A stretch of 10,248 nt of DNA, taken from NCBI GenBank assembly GCA_023450775.1, contig JAEXGP010000002.1, positions 1-10,248 on the forward strand. Reading direction: 5' to 3'. Every line of letters starts with the position of its first letter. Within the stretch, counting starts at the first letter, position 1. The DNA comes from Actinomycetes bacterium (lineage in GTDB: Bacteria > Actinomycetota > Acidimicrobiia > Acidimicrobiales > Microtrichaceae). Positions 6,939 to 10,248 of this stretch are shown here, one piece after another. A program made the translations under genes and the position numbers. The notes under the pieces are model-generated. The model was not told where the DNA came from. It ran no database searches and saw nothing but the letters and a program-made list of their open reading frames with translations.

Positions 6939-7790
6939 GTGCGCATCGTCGTCACCGGCGCCAACGGACAGCTCGGGACGGAGGTCGTGCAGCTGCTCGA
7001 CGCCGCGGGCCGCCACGAGGTGCTCGGCCTGGACCTGCCCGACCACGACCTGACCGACCGGGACCACGTGCTCGGCGTGCTCACGTCGTTCCAGCCCGAC
7101 GCCGTGATCCACGGCGCCGCCTTCACGGCCGTCGACGCCTGCGAGGAGCAGGTCGAGACCGCGTACCGGGTGAACTGCGGCGCCACCCGCTTCGTGGCGG
7201 ACGGCGCCCGGCGGGTCGGCGCCCACGTGGTCTACGTCAGCACCGACTACGTGTTCGACGGCACCAAGGCGACGCCTTACGTCGAGTGGGACGCTCCCAA
7301 CCCGCAGTCGGTGTACGGCCGAACCAAGCTGGGCGGCGAGATGGAGATCGATCCCGGGTGGTCGATCGCCCGGACGTCGTGGGTGTGCGGCTACCACGGC
7401 GCCAACATGGTGAAGACGCTGCTGCGGCTCGCGGAGGAGCGCGACACGCTGAGCTTCGTCGACGACCAGGTCGGGCACCCGACGTTCGCCGGCGACCTGG
7501 CGCAGATGGTCGTCAAGCTGGCGGTCGAGCGCGTGCCCGGCACGTTCCACACGACCAACCACGGTGCGGTCAGCTGGTGGGAGTTCGCCCGCGAGGTGTT
7601 CTCGGCCGCGGGCCACGACCCCGATCGGATCCTGCCGATCACCACCGACGAGCTCGATCCGCCCCGGCCGGCGCCCCGACCGGCGAACTCGGTGCTCGAG
7701 AACCTGGCCTGGCGCCTGCACGGCTTCACGCCCAGCCGCGACTTCCGCGAGCCGCTCGCCGAGGTCGTCGCCCGCCTCCGGGCCGACTGA
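6939..7790 (+). CDS. rmlD: dTDP-4-dehydrorhamnose reductase
   Basis: Last step: NAD(P)H-dependent reduction of dTDP-4-keto-L-rhamnose to dTDP-L-rhamnose. The 283-residue extended short-chain dehydrogenase has the cofactor loop VTGANGQLGTEV (5-16), DLTDRDHV (37-44), HGAAFTAVDACE (58-69), catalytic T102-D103 in YVSTDYVFDG, Y126/K130 in YGRTKLGGE, SIARTSWVCG (142-151), VDDQVGHPTFAGDLAQ (174-189) and RPANSVLEN (247-255). All these match RmlD. The start is fixed by a strong ribosome site, with the cofactor loop five residues in. It closes the rmlACBD cassette and converges with the minus-strand coiled-coil gene across a 34-nt gap that holds no clear terminator. StrL-type reductases making dihydrostreptose are an alternative within the family; rhamnose is the simpler reading. 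Confidence 0.95.
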   Translation: MRIVVTGANGQLGTEVVQLLDAAGRHEVLGLDLPDHDLTDRDHVLGVLTSFQPDAVIHGAAFTAVDACEEQVETAYRVNCGATRFVADGARRVGAHVVYVSTDYVFDGTKATPYVEWDAPNPQSVYGRTKLGGEMEIDPGWSIARTSWVCGYHGANMVKTLLRLAEERDTLSFVDDQVGHPTFAGDLAQMVVKLAVERVPGTFHTTNHGAVSWWEFAREVFSAAGHDPDRILPITTDELDPPRPAPRPANSVLENLAWRLHGFTPSRDFREPLAEVVARLRAD

Positions 7791-7824
7791 CCTCTCTTCT
7801 GCGAACGACAGCCAGGTCCAGAGG

Positions 7825-8121
7825 TCAGGCGCGGCGGTCGAGGAGCGCCCGGGCCCGACGGCCCGCGGCGCGGACCCGCGGGTCCCGCCGGATGCGGCCG
7901 ACCACCCGGTTGAGGGTGGTCTGCTCGGCCAGCGCCTGGGTCAGCTGCCCGATGCGCACCTGGAGCTCGCGGTTCTCGACCTTGAGCGTGGCCGCCTCGG
8001 CCTGCGCCCCGATCAGCGCGTCGCGCACCGACCAGAGGTCGCGGCGCAGCGCGGCGATCTCCGACTGGAGCTCCTCGACCTGCTGGTCCTGCGTCCGGTG
8101 CTCACCGGTCGTGCCCGACAT
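7825..8121 (-). CDS. Small coiled-coil protein with basic C-terminal tail
   Basis: Function not recognised. From ATG 8121 (minus strand) it has 98 residues. About 12-70 is a charged coiled coil (QQVEELQSEIAALRRDL, VENRELQVRIGQLTQAL) and about 72-98 is very basic (RRDPRVRAAGRRARALLDRR). There is no signal peptide, transmembrane helix or enzyme motif. In-frame starts at 8142 (ATG) and 8151 (GTG) would add 7 or 10 residues. ATG 8121 is preferred because TACGGT lies 7 nt before it, giving a probable leaderless transcript, and neither longer start has a ribosome site. It is convergent with rmlD and divergent from the flavoprotein gene, so it is likely a single-gene transcript. It resembles the coiled-coil protein at 1501-1800 in size and layout, with the basic segment at the opposite end. 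Confidence 0.65.
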   Translation of the reverse strand: MSGTTGEHRTQDQQVEELQSEIAALRRDLWSVRDALIGAQAEAATLKVENRELQVRIGQLTQALAEQTTLNRVVGRIRRDPRVRAAGRRARALLDRRA

Positions 8122-8128
8122 CCCGTCC

Positions 8129-8134
8129 ACCGTA
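8129..8134 (-). promoter_or_regulatory. Likely -10 box of leaderless coiled-coil gene promoter
   Basis: On the minus strand TACGGT matches TANNNT and lies 7 nt before ATG 8121, so transcription would start at about the start codon. The -35 region at 16-19 nt spacing is poor. Confidence 0.45.
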
Positions 8135-8160
8135 TCCGCCATCTGTCGCACCGCCGGTGG

Positions 8161-8189
8161 TCGGCAGGTCGGGCCGCACGTCGTACGCT
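8161..8189 (+). promoter_or_regulatory. Likely leaderless promoter of the flavoprotein gene
   Basis: The -10 box TACGCT (8184-8189) fits TANNNT exactly and lies 6 nt before ATG 8196. TCGGCA (8161-8166) agrees with TTGACA at four of six bases with a 17-nt spacer. No Shine-Dalgarno sequence precedes the ATG. This supports a leaderless mRNA and the 8196 start. With the minus-strand box at 8129-8134 it forms a compact divergent promoter region. Confidence 0.55.
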
Positions 8190-8195
8190 GAACCC

Positions 8196-9557
8196 ATGTC
8201 GCTCCGCTTCGTCATCATCGGCGGCGGGCCCGCCGGCACGCAGGCCGCGACGTCCGCCGCCCGCCTGGGTGCCGACGTCACCCTGATCGAGCGCGACATC
8301 GTCGGCGGCGCGGCGCACCTGTGGGACTGCGTGCCCTCCAAGGCCATGATCGCCACCGGCGGGCGGCTGGACGCCATCGAGGAGTCCATCGGCATGGGCC
8401 TCGACGTCGCCATGGCGCAGGTGGACCTGGAGCGGGTGCGCGAGCGCATCCAGGGCATCACCGAGCGGCTCGAGCGCCACAACCGGACGCTGCTCGAGAG
8501 CCAGGGCGTCAACCTCGTGCGCGGCACCGGCCGCCTCGTCGACGACCACACGGTCGTCGCGACCACCGAGGACGGCGAGCTGACGTTCCAGGCCGACGCG
8601 ATCATGGTCTCGACCGGCAGCCGCCCCCGGATCCCCGACTGGGCCCAGCCCGACGGCGACGTGGTCCTGACCACCAGGGACGCGTACCCGCCCAAGGTGC
8701 TGCCCGAGCACGTGATCGTGATCGGCTCCGGCGTGACCGGCGTGGAGTTCGTCCACATGTTCTCGTCGTTCGGGTGCCGGGTGACGCTGATCGTGTCCCG
8801 CCAGCAGGTGCTCCCGGCCAAGGACCCCGAGGTCGCGGCGGTGCTCGAGGACGACTTCCTCCGGCGGGGCGTGCGGCTCTACAAGGGCGCCCGCGCCGTG
8901 GGCCTGGAGCGCACCGAGGGCGGCGTGATCGTCCGCTGCGACGACGGCCGGACGGCCGAGGGCAGCCACTGCCTCCTCGCGATCGGCTCCATCCCGAACA
9001 GCGACGGGCTCGGGCTCGAGGACGCCGGTGTGGACATGGACGGCCCGTCGGTCCGGGAGCTCGACCACCACCTCCGCACGAACGTCGGGCACATCTACGT
9101 CGCCGGCGACCTCTCCGGGAAGCTGCCGCTGAGCTCCGTCGCCTCCATGCAGGGCCGCAAGATCGCCGAGCACGTGATGGGCCTGCACAAGGTCGACCAC
9201 CGCCACCTCGACTACGAGAAGGCGGCCTCGGCCATCTTCACGGACCCCGAGATCGCGGACGTGGGCCTGGGCGAGGCCGACGCCTTCGCCGAGGGCCGCA
9301 AGGTGCGGGTGACCAAGGTGCCGTTCGCGTCGACCGCCAAGGCGCTGATCAACGACGACCCCCGCGGCTTCGTGAAGATCATCTCGGACCCCGCGACGGG
9401 CGTGATCCTGGGCGGCTCGATCGTCGGCCCGCAGGCCGCAGAGCTCATCGCGGTGCTCGCGGTGGCGGTCACCAACGGCCTGCGCGTCCACGACATCGCG
9501 GAGAGCATCTTCGTCCACCCTGCGCTGGCCGAGGCACTGACCGACGCGGCAGAGTGA
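8196..9557 (+). CDS. LpdA-like NAD(P)H quinone reductase / pyridine nucleotide-disulfide reductase family flavoprotein
   Basis: FAD-dependent oxidoreductase of 453 residues, predicted to oxidise NAD(P)H and pass electrons to a quinone or similar acceptor in the cytosol. Domains in order: FAD loop IIGGGPAG (7-14), active-site region VGGAAHLWDCVPSKAM (36-51), NAD(P) loop VIGSGVTGVEF (175-185), second FAD contact YVAGDLSG (301-308), and a dimerisation domain from about 340. The family's redox CxxxxC is reduced to one Cys: A40 replaces the first and C45 is kept, so no active-site disulfide can form. This rules against dihydrolipoamide dehydrogenase and matches what I recall of Mycobacterium tuberculosis Rv3303c (LpdA), as do RTAEGSHCLLAIGS (252-265) and the following IPN.DGLGLE segment. 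The C-terminal H441/E446 pair of disulfide reductases is retained (FVHPALAEAL). The start is ATG 8196, 6 nt after a -10 box. No direct tie to glycan synthesis is seen. Confidence 0.88.
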   Translation: MSLRFVIIGGGPAGTQAATSAARLGADVTLIERDIVGGAAHLWDCVPSKAMIATGGRLDAIEESIGMGLDVAMAQVDLERVRERIQGITERLERHNRTLLESQGVNLVRGTGRLVDDHTVVATTEDGELTFQADAIMVSTGSRPRIPDWAQPDGDVVLTTRDAYPPKVLPEHVIVIGSGVTGVEFVHMFSSFGCRVTLIVSRQQVLPAKDPEVAAVLEDDFLRRGVRLYKGARAVGLERTEGGVIVRCDDGRTAEGSHCLLAIGSIPNSDGLGLEDAGVDMDGPSVRELDHHLRTNVGHIYVAGDLSGKLPLSSVASMQGRKIAEHVMGLHKVDHRHLDYEKAASAIFTDPEIADVGLGEADAFAEGRKVRVTKVPFASTAKALINDDPRGFVKIISDPATGVILGGSIVGPQAAELIAVLAVAVTNGLRVHDIAESIFVHPALAEALTDAAE

Positions 9558-9561
9558 GGCG

Positions 9562-10248
9562 GTGACCGAGCCCGTTCCGGCGGACACCGACGAACGGGCC
9601 GCAGCAGCCGCGCCCGGGTCGTCCGGAACCTCCGGAGCGGTCCACGGCAGCGCCGGCGGCGCCGGCGGCGACCCCTCCGGCACGGGCGCCGACCCGGTCG
9701 TGCGGGCCCTTCGCATCGCAGTCGTCGTCCTGGGCCTGTTCGTGCTGGCGACCCCGATCGTCGCCACGACCACCGGCGTGCGCGACGGCACGATGATCAA
9801 CGGCGACGAGGCGGTCGCGGCGATGCTCCCGGTGGAGTTCGTCCGGGGCGGGCCGGATCTGGTCTTCCCCGGCAACACCTACCAGGGCGTGCTCGAGGTG
9901 CCGGCCTACGCCGTGCTGTGGTGGGCGGTCGGCCCGTACGAGCTGCCCATGCGGCTGCTCCACCAGGCCATGTGGGTGGCGGCCGTGGCCGTGTGGGCCT
10001 GGCTGGCCATCGACGTCGTCGGCCGGGCACGTGGGTCCTCGGCCCGAGCGCGGTGGTGGGCGGCGCTGGCGGTCGCCGGCCTCCTGCTGGTGACGTCGGT
10101 CGCTGGGTGGCCGGTCTGGTTCCGGATCTACCCCGGCTACCACCTGGGCGCGCTGCTCGCCGGCCTAGCCGTGTGGGTGGCCCGCGGCCCCGATCGCACC
10201 GCCCGGTGGTTCGGCGCCGGTGCCCTCGCCGGCCTGGCGGTCTACGCC
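9562..10248 (+). CDS. GT-C-like polytopic membrane glycosyltransferase (GT39-like), 3'-partial
   Basis: The first 229 residues of a membrane protein whose frame is still open at the window's right edge. Residues 1-46 are a Gly/Ala/Ser/Pro-rich, probably disordered cytosolic tail. TM1 is about 49-71 (IAVVVLGLFVLATPIVA), followed by an outward loop with the acidic pair D82-E83 in MINGDEAVAAML, then FVRGG, FPGNTYQGVLEVPAY (102-116) and RLLHQ. Further hydrophobic segments lie at about 134-153, 164-182, 194-206 and 215 to the end. A DE pair just after TM1, followed by a Y-x-G-x-LE segment, is the pattern of GT39/ArnT-type enzymes that use polyprenyl-phosphate sugars. GTG 9562 lies 4 nt after the preceding stop, with AGTGAGG only 2 nt away, so the start is uncertain; GTG 9700, just before TM1, is an alternative. 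Acceptor and sugar are unknown. Confidence 0.72.
   Translation, partial: MTEPVPADTDERAAAAAPGSSGTSGAVHGSAGGAGGDPSGTGADPVVRALRIAVVVLGLFVLATPIVATTTGVRDGTMINGDEAVAAMLPVEFVRGGPDLVFPGNTYQGVLEVPAYAVLWWAVGPYELPMRLLHQAMWVAAVAVWAWLAIDVVGRARGSSARARWWAALAVAGLLLVTSVAGWPVWFRIYPGYHLGALLAGLAVWVARGPDRTARWFGAGALAGLAVYA

Noticed and set aside
7791..7824. CCTCT...AGAGG inverted repeat in the convergent gap after rmlD
   Set aside because: Only five base pairs around a 24-nt loop with no T-run; too weak to call a bidirectional terminator.
9652..9669. Tandem 9-bp repeat GCCGGCGGC
   Set aside because: Two copies only, in a Gly/Ala-rich coding tail; ordinary codon repetition rather than a repeat element.
8013..9878. 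Long minus-strand open frame (621 codons) opposite the flavoprotein gene
   Set aside because: High GC suppresses stops in antisense frames. Its translation is Arg/His/Val/Gly/Asp-rich low-complexity sequence with no motifs, and it runs antisense across the well-supported flavoprotein and the membrane GT start.
1..10248. tRNA, rRNA, CRISPR, insertion sequence or att-site signals
   Set aside because: Read through on both strands; no cloverleaf-like segments, regularly spaced repeats, transposase motifs or flanking duplications were recognised. A tRNAscan or Rfam search could still find what reading by eye misses.

Overview
The window is dense, visibly very GC-rich DNA whose codons end almost always in G or C. 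Several genes start with GTG. Two or three probable leaderless promoters (TANNNT-type -10 boxes 6-7 nt from a start codon) are present. Together these point to a high-GC actinobacterium. The divergent RmlC and the LpdA-like flavoprotein fit that phylum, but nothing here fixes the genus; an Acidimicrobiia-like lineage is only a guess.

Layout. (1) Positions 1-4154, plus strand: a tightly packed glycosyltransferase (GT) cassette. It holds a GT-B enzyme whose reading frame runs off the left edge, a 99-residue coiled-coil protein overlapping it by 4 nt, and a 782-residue protein with two GT-B domains fused in tandem. (2) Positions 4202-7790, plus strand: a complete dTDP-sugar cassette in the order rmlA-rmlC-rmlB-rmlD. 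All four steps from glucose-1-phosphate to dTDP-L-rhamnose are represented. RmlA is the long type with a beta-helix tail, and RmlC has a non-canonical substrate pocket. (3) Positions 7825-8121, minus strand: a second small coiled-coil protein, convergent with rmlD. (4) Positions 8196-9557, plus strand: an FAD/NAD(P)-dependent pyridine nucleotide-disulfide reductase-family enzyme resembling mycobacterial LpdA, divergent from the coiled-coil gene. (5) Positions 9562 to the right edge, plus strand: the N-terminal part of a polytopic GT-C-like membrane glycosyltransferase.

How it fits together (inference): the rml genes supply an activated deoxysugar, most simply dTDP-L-rhamnose. The cytosolic GT-B domains, at least three in this window, would add that or other sugars to a cell-surface glycan. 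The membrane GT-C-like protein may act on a lipid-linked sugar at the membrane. The small coiled-coil proteins may be scaffolds or membrane anchors. The flavoprotein looks like a redox housekeeping gene between two glycan blocks.

No tRNA, rRNA, CRISPR array, insertion sequence or phage gene was recognised. There is no gene-free stretch over 300 bases; the longest gaps are 74 nt (8122-8195), 56 nt (5309-5364) and 47 nt (4155-4201). I see no wholly new system. The most notable items are the paired small coiled-coil proteins, the altered RmlC pocket, the EX6E second domain in the tandem GT, and the half-CxxxxC flavoenzyme.
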